Notes: generated by a model not told the origin, from the sequence alone. 64,000 nt of DNA from Thiosocius sp963808165 (GCA_963808165.1 CAWEET010000021.1:1-64000); one strand, 5' to 3'; positions 36,460 to 44,757 are shown, numbered from the stretch's first letter. Program-made: numbers and translations.

Positions 36460-36481
36460 AAAACGGTTCAAAAACTGTTCA
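36460..36481 (-). promoter_or_regulatory. Direct repeat upstream of the photorepair operon
   Basis: Two adjacent 11-base units, AAAACGGTTCA and AAAACTGTTCA on the plus strand, differ at one base. They lie about 160 bases upstream of the DCC start in a short AT-rich patch, as expected of a promoter or activator site. Which regulator might bind is not visible. Confidence 0.4.
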
Positions 36482-36548
36482 TTTAGCGAGCCGATAGCCC
36501 CGGGTTGGCGACCTGGGCTGGATGCCCATGGATGGTTGCTGCGGGACC

Positions 36549-36584
36549 GTCATCGGGGACCGCTTGTCGGCGATCCCCGGTGAC
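36549..36584. other. Imperfect hairpin downstream of the dioxygenase gene's strand
   Basis: GTCATCGGGGA and TCCCCGGTGAC can pair (11 bp with one G-T), loop 14 bases. It lies between the ETHE1-like gene (ends 36651, minus strand) and the photorepair promoter. There is no T-run, so terminator function is only a guess. Confidence 0.35.
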
Positions 36585-36650
36585 AGCGATTTCTGCGATG
36601 GCCTCGGATTGCACCGAGTCCCCATCTGCCTTGCCAAGTGTCCTGGCCGG

Positions 36651-37343
36651 CTAGGCCGCCACGTCAAGGCCGCAGGCCCGGTTCGCCGGCACGGCGATGT
36701 CGATCAGCCGTGGCGGCTGCAGTGCCAGCGCATTCATCTGGTCGACATAGGCCTCCCTGGAGTCGACCTGCAGGCGCGGATTGAATCGCCGTTCCATGCC
36801 GATCGTGCTGCTGGTACGGCCTTCGTAGTCGTGCGCGGGATACACCACCGTACTGTCCGGCAGCGTCAACAGCTTGCCGAACAGGCTGTCGTACTGTGCG
36901 CCCGGGTCGCCATTTTGAAAATCGGTCCGACCGGTTCCCCCGATCAGCAGGGTGTCGCCGGTGAACACACGGTCCGGCAGGACCAAGCTGTACGAATCAT
37001 CGGTATGCCCCGGGGTGTAGAGCGCCTTCAGCTCAATGCCGTCGACCCTGAGCGTCTCGCCCTCGCGGAAGCGCAACGACAGGCACTCGGCCGGGGCCTG
37101 CTCGCCCATCGCGGCCGCGCACCAGGTGGCCTGACGCAGCCTGCCCATGCCGGTGACATGGTCGGCGTGAATGTGCGTGTCGACCGCCATCACCAGTTGC
37201 AGATCGAGCTCACGGATCAGCCTGAGGTAGCGCGGCACCCCGTCCAACACGGGATCGATTATCAGTGCCTCACCGCCCCGGCGTTCCGCCAACAGATAGG
37301 TATAGGTCCACGACTGGCTGTCGAAAAGTTGTCTGAAGATCAT
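36651..37343 (-). CDS. Persulfide dioxygenase-like MBL-fold hydrolase (ETHE1-like)
   Basis: 230 residues. Metallo-beta-lactamase fold with VDTHIHADHVTGMGRLRQ, the second-shell histidine in ALYTPGHTDDSYSLVL, the aspartate in VFTGDTLLIGGTGRTDFQNG and VVYPAHDYEGRTSSTIG. The GGTGRTDF and PAHDYEGR blocks identify the ETHE1 branch, which oxidises glutathione persulfide to sulfite using one Fe(II). The start at 37343 follows GGAGAATC. A role in sulfide oxidation would fit a sulfur-metabolising host. It is divergent from the eRF1-like gene. Confidence 0.92.
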   Translation of the reverse strand: MIFRQLFDSQSWTYTYLLAERRGGEALIIDPVLDGVPRYLRLIRELDLQLVMAVDTHIHADHVTGMGRLRQATWCAAAMGEQAPAECLSLRFREGETLRVDGIELKALYTPGHTDDSYSLVLPDRVFTGDTLLIGGTGRTDFQNGDPGAQYDSLFGKLLTLPDSTVVYPAHDYEGRTSSTIGMERRFNPRLQVDSREAYVDQMNALALQPPRLIDIAVPANRACGLDVAA

Positions 37344-37674
37344 GATGGATTCTCCTGTTTCGCTTAGTAGATCAGCCGGCCGGCACGAGCGGGGCGGCGG
37401 CCCGGCGGTTCCAGGGCATGCGTGCCATAACATCGTGACTTCCCGGTCGATTCAGTTGCCTTCGCGACACAATCTAAGGCCGTGGGGGGCGTTTGCATAG
37501 ATCGAACCGATCGAGTTTCCGGCGCCGATACTTCGAATTTTTCGATGTTACGGCGGTCCGTCGTCGACCCGGCGATAGTTCGAAAAATCCGAACTTCGAT
37601 GCCGGTGTTTTCGAGCCCCGGTTCGACAGGCAGCGTCGATACTACTTTCCGAGCCAAAACTTCGGAGTGAGGAA
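37344..37674. promoter_or_regulatory. Divergent promoter region with repeated TTCGAA-type motifs
   Basis: A 331-base gap between divergent genes. Around 37530-37600 it carries several related elements, such as CTTCGAATTTTTCGAT and GTTCGAAAAATCCGAAC, which are partly inverted to each other. They could form an operator or a hairpin in the leader of the eRF1-like gene. No gene is seen here. Confidence 0.35.
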
Positions 37675-38853
37675 ATGCAAGCAATCAAGGTACCGGGGCC
37701 CACGCTGCACAGCCAACTGAACGAGCAGATCAGACTGCTCGCTTCGGTCGATGCCAGTGATGCAGCGTTTCTGAGCTGCTATCTGGACCTGCGTGATGGG
37801 GTCGCGGCGTGCGAGCGATTTCTCGAGCAGCGCGCCAGCGCAATTCGCGGGGCTCTTACGGGCAGTGCGCTGGCGGATTTCGAGAGTGCCCTGGGCATGA
37901 TCCGGCTGCATTTGCGGCGACAAACCCACCCGGAAGCGCAGGGGCTGGCGATTTTCGCGCGCAGCCTGGCGGGTGGGAGCTTTTTGAGCGGCGTCCCCAT
38001 GGACGTCCCTTTAAGTAACGGGCTCAGCCTCTACCCAGTTCCCGATCTATCGGCATTGTTGGCCGCAGTTGACGACGAGGCCAACTGTACGCTGGCGCTG
38101 GTCCGCAACGGTGCAATCCAGGTGGTGGATCTGGAAGGCCAGCGTGCAACGCCGCGCGCCTGGGCTGCGTTCGCCTCGGCCACCGGCGCCTGCAATCCGG
38201 GCGAAGGTGGCGCGGCAATGATTCCCGACCATCGCCTGCAGATCGTCCGCCGCGCGCTGGTTTCCGGCAACGCCGCTCCTTTGGTGATCGCCGGTGATGC
38301 GGCCTGCCTGAAAGACGTGGTCGAATGGCTGCCGGGGCGTGTCGCGGGCCGCCTCACGGGCGTCATCGACGTGCCCCGGTCGCTGAATCAGCAGGATGCC
38401 GTGCGCTTCGTCACACGGCGACTGGCTGACGACCGGCGCGGATCGGCGCAGCTTCTGCTCGGACGCCTGTTGCGAGTGCTCCGCAGTGGCACGCTGGCGC
38501 TCGCCGGCATCCGGGCCGTGTTCGAGGCGTTGAGGGCAGGCAACGCAGAGACGCTCGTGATCGCGTCGGGCTCGGCCCCGGCTTCTGGCTGGGCCTGCGA
38601 CCATTGCGGTTGCGTCGAACCCTGCGCGGCAGCGCCGGATAGGTGTCCCGCCTGCGGGTCGCACGCGACCGCCGAGTGGCGGCCTCTGGCCGAGCTGTTG
38701 CGACTTGCCTGCCAGCAGGGCGTGCGCATCGTCTTCGCCGATTCGGACAGGCTCCGCTACCTGGGAGGTGTCGCCTGCATGCTCAAGCAACCTGCCGAGA
38801 TGCAGGTGATGCCGGAGCCGACGCTTCCCCGGCAATTGGATCTCGTCGCCTGA
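37675..38853 (+). CDS. Bacterial archaeo-eukaryotic release factor-like (baeRF) protein
   Basis: 392 residues after a GTGAGGAA ribosome site. The N-terminal block FLSCYLDLRDGVAACERFLE and the C-terminal eRF1 domain-3-like part, GIRAVFEALRAGNAETLVIA followed by a zinc ribbon (WACDHCGC, then CPACGSH) and VRIVFADSDRLRYLGGVACM, place it in the bacterial eRF1-like families. I do not see a GGQ motif in the middle domain, so peptidyl-tRNA hydrolysis is not shown. The stop overlaps the next gene's start as TGATG, and that gene looks ribosome-associated. Confidence 0.72.
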   Translation: MQAIKVPGPTLHSQLNEQIRLLASVDASDAAFLSCYLDLRDGVAACERFLEQRASAIRGALTGSALADFESALGMIRLHLRRQTHPEAQGLAIFARSLAGGSFLSGVPMDVPLSNGLSLYPVPDLSALLAAVDDEANCTLALVRNGAIQVVDLEGQRATPRAWAAFASATGACNPGEGGAAMIPDHRLQIVRRALVSGNAAPLVIAGDAACLKDVVEWLPGRVAGRLTGVIDVPRSLNQQDAVRFVTRRLADDRRGSAQLLLGRLLRVLRSGTLALAGIRAVFEALRAGNAETLVIASGSAPASGWACDHCGCVEPCAAAPDRCPACGSHATAEWRPLAELLRLACQQGVRIVFADSDRLRYLGGVACMLKQPAEMQVMPEPTLPRQLDLVA

Positions 38854-39176
38854 TGCGCCCGGATGGCGTCATGCGCGTCGATATCTCTGCCGACAGCGAC
38901 GCAGTAGCCGACCAGGTGGACCAGTTGTCGCGCTTCTATCTGGTCGGCCTCGAGGAAAGTGTGGATGCGATCTCGGTCGTAGTCGACGAGCTGTGCGACC
39001 CGCTGGGCGAACCATTGGTGCGATGCCGGGTCTTCGGCCGCTCGAGCCATGGCGAACCGCTCGAAGTGGTCGAAACCCAGGCCGATCCGGTCCTGGCGAT
39101 CACGCGTGCCCTCGACCGGACGGTCCGTGCCCTGCGTCGCCGTGGCTCCCTGGGGCGATTGGCACGCAGTCCCTGA
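38853..39176 (+). CDS. HPF/RaiA-like ribosome-associated protein
   Basis: 107 residues. The pattern MRVDISADSDAVADQVDQLS, then DAISVVVDELCDPLGEPLVR, VRCRVFGRSSHGEPLEVVET and a closing helix VLAITRALDRTVRALRRRG matches the beta-alpha-beta-beta-beta-alpha layout of hibernation factors of the HPF/RaiA superfamily. Similarity is moderate, so this is a fold-level call. Translation is coupled to the eRF1-like gene by a TGATG overlap. Confidence 0.6.
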   Translation: MRPDGVMRVDISADSDAVADQVDQLSRFYLVGLEESVDAISVVVDELCDPLGEPLVRCRVFGRSSHGEPLEVVETQADPVLAITRALDRTVRALRRRGSLGRLARSP

Positions 39177-39210
39177 CCGACCGGCGGTACCCTCGAACAC
39201 CACCACTGTG

Positions 39211-39243
39211 AAAGCCGCGCCCCGGCCGGGGCGCGGCGTTTGT
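39211..39243. terminator. Strong palindromic terminator
   Basis: GCCGCGCCCCGG and its exact complement form a 24-base perfect palindrome (39214-39237), flanked by AAA on the left and GTTTG on the right. It lies 35 bases after the HPF-like gene and would end that transcript. Confidence 0.75.
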
Positions 39244-39280
39244 GCGTTCGGGCTGCGGCTTGATTCGTCAAAGCATCGAA

Positions 39281-39314
39281 AAAAACGAATCATTATTTTT
39301 CTTTATTCGTTTTT
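39281..39314. promoter_or_regulatory. AT-rich inverted repeat before the antiporter operon
   Basis: AAAAACGAAT and ATTCGTTTTT form a perfect 10-bp stem with a 14-base T-rich loop, in by far the most AT-rich spot of this neighbourhood. It is about 90 bases upstream of the first small ORF of the mrp operon, so it may be part of the promoter or an operator (NhaR is encoded downstream). As a hairpin with a T-run it could also act as a second terminator. Confidence 0.45.
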
Positions 39315-39403
39315 CTTTTTTCGCTCCAGGGTTCATAAATGCCCCATCGGCTGAACGGCGGGTGTCCGCCGGTTCGGTCAAAGGCATACCGGGAGGGGTA
39401 TCG

Positions 39404-39514
39404 ATGGCGAATGCGATTGTCTGGGGAATGGTTATATCCGCGGCGCTGGCACTGGTCGCCGCGCTGCAGCTTGTGCGGATCGTACAGACGGCGACGTCTG
39501 ACCGGGATGCCTGA
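39404..39514 (+). CDS. 36-residue single-span membrane peptide heading the mrp operon
   Basis: A short frame starting at ATG 39404 with an excellent ribosome site GGGAGGGG at 39391-39398. The peptide MANAIVWGMVISAALALVAA then LQLVRIVQTATSDRDA is one hydrophobic helix with a short charged tail. It ends 3 bases before mrpE starts, so it is in the operon. It may be an accessory subunit or a leader peptide; no family is recognised. Confidence 0.6.
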   Translation: MANAIVWGMVISAALALVAALQLVRIVQTATSDRDA

Positions 39515-39517
39515 GAC

Positions 39518-39994
39518 ATGGTGGTCTCCGGACGAAGGCTGAGCGTGCTGGCTGCGGCGATCGGTCTTTGGCTACTCCTCACCGCCGGCGACATGGCCTC
39601 CTGGTTGATCGGAGCTCCGGTAGTCGTCGCGGCCGCCTGGTCGGTAACTGCGGCACCGGTCGCGCGGGGCGGGGCGTTTTCGCTGCGTGCCGCACTACGT
39701 TTCCTGCCCTTTTTCCTTTGGGAATCGCTGCGTGGTGGGGTCGATGTCGCGGCCCGGGTGCTGGCTCGGCGGCCGCGAGTCAGACCGGGTTTCGACACCT
39801 ACCCAATGCGTCTGAAGCAGCAAGCGTCACGCATGCTGTTTGCGAACACCGTGAGTCTGTTGCCGGGCACGCTGGCGGCCGAACTCAGCGGCGACATCTT
39901 GCTGGTGCATGCGCTTGACACAAGTAGCAATTTTCTCGGCGAGCTGGAGCGTCTCGAACGCCTGGTCGGGCGTATCTACGGGGAGGTGCTGTGA
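39518..39994 (+). CDS. mrpE: Na+/H+ antiporter subunit E
   Basis: 158 residues. MrpE/MnhE proteins are small membrane subunits of the multi-subunit cation/proton antiporter. Seen here: N-terminal spans (LSVLAAAIGLWLLLTAGDMA), FFLWESLRGGVDVAARVL, and the family blocks ANTVSLLPGTLAAELSGDIL and LLVHALD. The stop overlaps mrpF's start as TGATG. Confidence 0.9.
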   Translation: MVVSGRRLSVLAAAIGLWLLLTAGDMASWLIGAPVVVAAAWSVTAAPVARGGAFSLRAALRFLPFFLWESLRGGVDVAARVLARRPRVRPGFDTYPMRLKQQASRMLFANTVSLLPGTLAAELSGDILLVHALDTSSNFLGELERLERLVGRIYGEVL

Positions 39995-40278
39995 TGGACG
40001 ACTTGAAGATCATGCCGGTCTTCCAGGCGCTGCTGCTGATCGGCCTGGCGCTGTTGCTGGTCACGTTGCTGCTCGGTCTGCTGCGTGCGCTGCGCGGCCC
40101 GGACCTGGAGGACCGGCTGATGTCGGTGCTGCTGTTCGGCACTGGCGGCGTTGCAATGCTTATGCTCATGTCTGTGCTGCTGGCCATGCCGGCCTTGATC
40201 GATGTGGCACTGATACTGGCGCTGCTCGGGGCGGTGGCCGCGGCCGCGATGACGCGACGGGAGGGCGATGATGTCTGA
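39994..40278 (+). CDS. mrpF: Na+/H+ antiporter subunit F
   Basis: 94 residues with three spans: ALLLIGLALLLVTLLLGLLR, GTGGVAMLMLMSVLLAM and LIDVALILALLGAVAAAAM. The LRGPDLEDRLMSV loop is the family's conserved cytoplasmic turn. ATG 39994 overlaps the mrpE stop; the GTG three bases earlier is less likely. Confidence 0.9.
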   Translation: MDDLKIMPVFQALLLIGLALLLVTLLLGLLRALRGPDLEDRLMSVLLFGTGGVAMLMLMSVLLAMPALIDVALILALLGAVAAAAMTRREGDDV

Positions 40279-40555
40279 GGTCCTCGCCATCGTATTGATC
40301 GCCGCGGGCCTGCTGTTCTTTGCCGCGGGCAGTATCGGACTCTTGCGTCTACCCGATATGCACTCGCGCCTGCATGCGCTGACCAAGGCCGACAACCTGG
40401 GCCTCGGATTGCTGGCCGCCGGCGTCGCGCTGTTTTCCGGCAGCCTGGGCGTCGCGCTGCAACTCCTGCTGATCTGGCTGCTGGTCCTGTTTGCGAGTGC
40501 GGCATCGGCGCACCTGATCTCTCAGCACGCACTGCGGCGGGGGAGGGGGCAGTGA
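40271..40555 (+). CDS. mrpG: Na+/H+ antiporter subunit G
   Basis: 94 residues. The MnhG signature GLLRLPDMHSRLHALTKADN sits between spans FFAAGSIGL and LGLLAAGVALFSGSLGVALQ. Two ATGs (40268, 40271) are possible; the second has better spacing from GGGAGG. It overlaps mrpF by 8 bases and its stop overlaps the next start as GTGA. Confidence 0.9.
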   Translation: MSEVLAIVLIAAGLLFFAAGSIGLLRLPDMHSRLHALTKADNLGLGLLAAGVALFSGSLGVALQLLLIWLLVLFASAASAHLISQHALRRGRGQ

Positions 40556-41808
40556 CAGATACGAACTGGATCCCACTGGATGTGCTGCTCGCGTTACTAC
40601 TGCTGGGCCTTGGCTGGGCCAGCGTCGCGACGCGCGATCCGAAACGTGGCGTTGCGCTGTTCATCGCATTTGGCCTGTTGTTGGCAGTGACCTGGGCACG
40701 CCTGCGCGCCCCCGACCTGGCGATGGCCGAGGCGGCGATCGGCGCCGGTATCGCGGGTGCACTGCTGCTTGCCGCGCTGCGCGATGAGCGTCGGTCGGTG
40801 TTGCCGGATGCGCCGTTCGCTGGTCCGCGGCTGTGGCTATTGAATCTGTTCTGCCTCGGTCTCGCCGGGGCGATGGCTTGGGCCCTGCTCGACGCGTTGG
40901 CTGGCTCGGATGGCATCCGTCTCGCCGAGCTTGCGGGCGACCATATCCCCGACAGTGGCGTGAGCAACCCGGTGACCGCGGTGCTGCTGAACTTCCGTGC
41001 CTACGACACGCTGCTGGAGCTGGCCGTGGTGCTGGCGGCGGTGCTGGGGGTGCTGTCGCTTGGGCCGGCACGGCCGGGCTTCCAGCCGGCTGGTCCGGTG
41101 CTCGGCAGCCTGGTGCGCTGGCTGCTGCCACTGCTGATCGTCACTGCCGGCTACTTGCTGTGGGCCGGGGCTCACGCCCCGGGGGGCGCTTTCCAGGCCG
41201 GTGCGTTGCTGGCGGCGGCGGCAGTGCTGCTGCGCCTCGGCGGACGGGCCAATGCCGGATTGCCGGCGGCAGGCGCGCTGCGCCCGCTGCTGGTCGCCGG
41301 GATCGTCGTGTTCGTCGTCGTCGGACTCGCCGTGATCGGTCCCGAGCGGGCCTTTCTGCAATACCCGCAGCGCTGGGCCGGGGCGCTGATCCTGCTGATC
41401 GAGGCCGCTGCCACGCTGTCGATCGCGGTTGCCCTTGCGCTGGCCTACATCGGCGGTCGTCCGGCGGGTTGGGAAACAGCCGGCCGGTGTTCTGTTCCAC
41501 CCAGTCGCAAGGAGAGCGCAGTGATGTTGCCGCAGGAGATCATATTCGGCCTGACCGGTGTCGGCCTGTTCGTCATCGGTCTGCGCGGCGCGATGCTGCA
41601 TGTCGCCGCGCTGGCGCGGATCCTTTCGATCAATGTGTGCGGGGCCGGGGTGTTCCTGATGTTCGTGACCGTCGCCTACCGCGGACTGGGCGAGAGTCCG
41701 GACCCGGTACCGCTCGCGCTGGTGCTCACCGGGATCGTGGTCGCGGTCAGTGCAACCGCGCTGGCGTTGGCCGTGGCGCGCAGGCTGCAGGAGGGCGCCG
41801 ATGAATAG
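40552..41808 (+). CDS. Fused Mrp subunit: MrpA C-terminal/MrpB-type part plus MrpC
   Basis: 418 residues in one frame. Residues 1-90 hold a DUF4040/MbhD-like unit (LRAPDLAMAEAAIGAGIAGA), 130-320 an MbhE/MrpB-like unit (NPVTAVLLNFRAYDTLLELA, GAHAPGGAFQAGALLAAAAV), and about 325-418 a complete MrpC (IIFGLTGVGLFVIGLRGAML, ILSINVCGAGVFLMFVTVAY), which resembles NuoK. The link RPAGWETAGRCSVPPSRKES looks non-conserved, and a ribosome site inside it serves GTG 41521 or ATG 41524. So MrpC may be made alone, as a fusion, or both. Most relatives keep the two genes apart. Confidence 0.85.
   Translation: MTDTNWIPLDVLLALLLLGLGWASVATRDPKRGVALFIAFGLLLAVTWARLRAPDLAMAEAAIGAGIAGALLLAALRDERRSVLPDAPFAGPRLWLLNLFCLGLAGAMAWALLDALAGSDGIRLAELAGDHIPDSGVSNPVTAVLLNFRAYDTLLELAVVLAAVLGVLSLGPARPGFQPAGPVLGSLVRWLLPLLIVTAGYLLWAGAHAPGGAFQAGALLAAAAVLLRLGGRANAGLPAAGALRPLLVAGIVVFVVVGLAVIGPERAFLQYPQRWAGALILLIEAAATLSIAVALALAYIGGRPAGWETAGRCSVPPSRKESAVMLPQEIIFGLTGVGLFVIGLRGAMLHVAALARILSINVCGAGVFLMFVTVAYRGLGESPDPVPLALVLTGIVVAVSATALALAVARRLQEGADE
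41509..41526 (+). promoter_or_regulatory. Internal ribosome-binding site and start for MrpC
   Basis: AAGGAG at 41509-41514 stands 6 bases before GTG 41521 and 9 before ATG 41524. From ATG 41524 the reading frame gives MLPQEIIFGLTGVGLF, a normal MrpC start, inside the larger fused frame. Confidence 0.65.
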
Positions 41809-43258
41809 CCTGCTGATCTGGCCGATCGCGCTGCCGCTGCTGGGCGCGCTGGGTGCGCTGGTCTGGTCGTCGCGCGCGCACCTGATTGGGGTCGGGGTCG
41901 GCATTGCGACCCTGTTCGCGGCCTCGTTGGTCGCACTGCGTTTCGCCGAGCAGGGGATGCTGGAGCATGCATTGGGCGGCTGGGAGCCGGGGCTGGGCAT
42001 TGCACTGCGGGTCGACGGCCTTGCCGCGGCACTGTTGCTGATGAGCAGCCTGGTCGCGCTCGCCGCCGCGGTCTATGCCACCGCATATTTCAGCGACCTG
42101 GCGAAACGTGCCGCGTTCTGGCCATTATGGATGTTGCTGGTCGCCGCGCTGCATGCGCTGCTGCTGGCCGGGGATGTCTTCAACGTCTATGTCACCCTCG
42201 AACTGGTCGGCCTGACAGCGGTCGCGCTGGCCGCGCTGGGTGGAAGCCGTGCGTCACTGCAAGCGGCGTTGCGCTACCTGACCGTCGGGCTGCTGGGTTC
42301 GATGTTATTTCTCGCCGGCGTCGCTCTGCTCTATGCGGCCTATGGCACGCTCGATATGCGCGGCCTGGCCGGCCTGATAGGGGCACAGCCCGCGGCATGG
42401 GTGGCGCTCACCCTGATGACCGCCGGCCTGTTGATCAAGACGGCGCTGTTCCCTTTGCACTTCTGGCTGCCGCCGACGCATGCGAATGCGCCTGCGCCGG
42501 TCAGCGCCGCGCTCTCTGCGCTGGTTGTGAAAGCGGCCTTTTATCTGGTGCTGCGGCTGTGGCTGGATGTATTCGACGGCGCACTGACCCAGGCGGCCGC
42601 ATCGCTGCTCGGCCTGCTTGGCGCGGCTGCGGTACTTTGGGGTTCGTGGCGCGCCCTGCGCGCCGAGCGCCTAAAGCTGCTGGCAGCCTATTCGACGGTG
42701 GCCCAACTCGGCTACCTGTTCCTGTTCCTCCCCTTGCTCCTGGCGTTGCCGCCCGGTCCGGGCCGCGATGCAGCATTCGGTGGCCTGGTGCTGTTCGCGC
42801 TGACGCACGGCTTCGCCAAGAGCGCCCTTTTCCTCGGGGCAGGGGTCATCCAGCAGCACGCCGGCCATGACCGCATCGCCGATCTCGGTGGTACCGCGCG
42901 CGCGCTGCCGATCACCACCTTCGTGCTGGCATTGTCCGGCGTCGCGCTGATCGGCCTGCCGCCGAGCGGCACCTTCCTGGCGAAATGGCAGTTGATGAGC
43001 GCTGCGGTGGCCACCGGGCAATGGCTGTGGCTGCCGGTGGTGGGGCTCGGATCGCTGCTGGCCGGCGCGTATACCTTCAGGGTACTCGGTCATGCCTTCG
43101 GACCGGGTGAGCGTGCCGGCGGAGTCCTGGTCGGGGCGCGTCAGGAGATCCCGGCGCTGCTGCTGGCCATCGTGGCCACGTTGGTCCTCGGCCTTGGGGC
43201 GAACGGTCTTTGGGGATTGCTGTCGACCGGCGCGTCGGTCACGGGGGTATCGTCATGA
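41801..43258 (+). CDS. mrpD: Na+/H+ antiporter subunit D (first copy)
   Basis: 485 residues, about 14 spans, of the NuoL/M/N-MrpA/D family of proton-conducting subunits. The conserved glutamate of helix 5 is present (VYVTLELVGLTAVALAAL), as are the lysine of helix 7 (LMTAGLLIKTALFPLHFWLP) and of helix 8 (SALVVKAAFYLVLRLWLD). The start ATG 41801 follows CAGGAGGG and overlaps the MrpC end by 8 bases. Confidence 0.92.
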   Translation: MNSLLIWPIALPLLGALGALVWSSRAHLIGVGVGIATLFAASLVALRFAEQGMLEHALGGWEPGLGIALRVDGLAAALLLMSSLVALAAAVYATAYFSDLAKRAAFWPLWMLLVAALHALLLAGDVFNVYVTLELVGLTAVALAALGGSRASLQAALRYLTVGLLGSMLFLAGVALLYAAYGTLDMRGLAGLIGAQPAAWVALTLMTAGLLIKTALFPLHFWLPPTHANAPAPVSAALSALVVKAAFYLVLRLWLDVFDGALTQAAASLLGLLGAAAVLWGSWRALRAERLKLLAAYSTVAQLGYLFLFLPLLLALPPGPGRDAAFGGLVLFALTHGFAKSALFLGAGVIQQHAGHDRIADLGGTARALPITTFVLALSGVALIGLPPSGTFLAKWQLMSAAVATGQWLWLPVVGLGSLLAGAYTFRVLGHAFGPGERAGGVLVGARQEIPALLLAIVATLVLGLGANGLWGLLSTGASVTGVSS

Positions 43259-44757
43259 GTCTTTCCAGCCTGCTGCCGGCGCTGATACTGCTGAGCTCGC
43301 TGCTGCCCGGGCTTGCGATCTTCCTGCTGCGTGAGGACAGCCATCGCCTGCGCACGGCGCTGAACCTGTTCGGTGCCGTGGCCAAACTGCTGCTGGTCGG
43401 CATGATGATCTGGGGCGTGTTCCACGAGCGCGTGTTCGAAACGCGCTGGACGCTCGCGCCCGGACTCGATCTGGTGCTGCATGCCGATGCGCTGTCGGTG
43501 TTGTTCGTCAGCCTGTCGACGGTGCTGTGGCTGGTGACGACGGTGTATGCGATCGGCTATTTGGAGAACACGCCGCACCGCAGCCGTTTCTTTGGCTTCT
43601 TCAGCCTCTGTGTCACGGCCACGGTCGGGCTGGCGCTCGCCGGCAATCTGTTCACCTTCGTGATCTTCTACGAGATGCTCACGCTGTCCACCTATCCACT
43701 GGTCGCGCACAAGGGGACCCCGATGGCGGTACGTGGGGCGCGTATCTACCTCGCCTACACGCTCAGCGGCGGCGTACTGCTGCTGATCGGCGCGGTGTGG
43801 CTGCGTACGATTGCCGGTCCGCTGGAGTTCGTGGAGGGGGGCATCCTGGGTGATCTCGAGGGCATCGACCCCTGGGCGCTGCGCTGGATCTTTCTGCTGC
43901 TGATCGTCGGGCTCGGTGTAAAGGCGGCGCTGGTGCCGCTGCACGGCTGGTTGCCGCAGGCGATGGTCGCGCCCGCGCCGGTCAGCGCACTGCTGCATGC
44001 GGTCGCAGTGGTCAAGGCGGGGGCCTTCGGTATCGTCCGCGTGGTCTACGACGTCTACGGTGTCGAGTTCACGGCTGCGCTCGGACTGCTGCCATGGCTC
44101 GGTGCAGTCGCTGCCGTGACCATCATCTACGGCTCGGTCAAGGCGCTGTCGCAGGACCATCTGAAGAAGCGTCTGGCCTACTCGACAGTCAGCCAGGTCT
44201 CCTATATTGCGCTCGGCGCGGCGATCCTCGGGCCGCTCGCGACCATCGGCGGGGTGGTGCACCTGGTGCACCAGGGCATCATGAAGATCACGCTGTTCTT
44301 CGCAGCCGGCAACTATGCGGAGAACCTTGGCGTCCACCGGATCAGTGAAATGGATGGCGTTGGGCGTCGCATGCCCGGTACCACGCTGGCCTTTACGGTC
44401 GCTGCGCTCGGCATGATCGGCGTGCCGCCAGTGGCCGGCTTCGTCAGCAAATGGTACATCGGCCTGGGAGCCGTGGAGGCCGGGCAGGCAGCCTGGGTGG
44501 TGCCGGTGCTGGTCGCCAGCAGCCTGCTCAATGCCGCGTATTTCCTGCCGGTTCTTTATCGCGCCTGGTTCAGGAAACCTGCGGCTGAATGGCCGGCGGA
44601 GAAGCCGCCGGTCGGGCGCTGGGAGATGCCCGGCGCGCTGCTCTGGCCGCCGGTGGTGACCGCAGCGCTGGCGCTTGCGGCCGGTCTGTTCGCGGCCGCA
44701 CCCTACAGCCCGCTCGAGTGGGCCCGACTGATCGCCTCACGGGAGTACGCCTCATGA
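43255..44757 (+). CDS. Na+/H+ antiporter subunit D (second copy)
   Basis: 500 residues of the same proton-conducting family. Key residues are kept: the helix-5 glutamate in FVIFYEMLTLSTYPLVAHKG, the helix-7 lysine in GLGVKAALVPLHGWLPQAM and the helix-8 lysine in HAVAVVKAGAFGIVRVVYDV. Starts and stops overlap both neighbours by ATGA. It resembles MbhH/NuoL-like subunits seen in membrane-bound hydrogenase-type complexes. Confidence 0.9.
   Translation: MSLSSLLPALILLSSLLPGLAIFLLREDSHRLRTALNLFGAVAKLLLVGMMIWGVFHERVFETRWTLAPGLDLVLHADALSVLFVSLSTVLWLVTTVYAIGYLENTPHRSRFFGFFSLCVTATVGLALAGNLFTFVIFYEMLTLSTYPLVAHKGTPMAVRGARIYLAYTLSGGVLLLIGAVWLRTIAGPLEFVEGGILGDLEGIDPWALRWIFLLLIVGLGVKAALVPLHGWLPQAMVAPAPVSALLHAVAVVKAGAFGIVRVVYDVYGVEFTAALGLLPWLGAVAAVTIIYGSVKALSQDHLKKRLAYSTVSQVSYIALGAAILGPLATIGGVVHLVHQGIMKITLFFAAGNYAENLGVHRISEMDGVGRRMPGTTLAFTVAALGMIGVPPVAGFVSKWYIGLGAVEAGQAAWVVPVLVASSLLNAAYFLPVLYRAWFRKPAAEWPAEKPPVGRWEMPGALLWPPVVTAALALAAGLFAAAPYSPLEWARLIASREYAS

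Noticed and set aside
36268..36486. 72-residue plus-strand frame ending MLHSTGNEMKKTVQKLFI
   Set aside because: It is antisense to the start of the DCC gene and to the promoter direct repeats, with no ribosome site.
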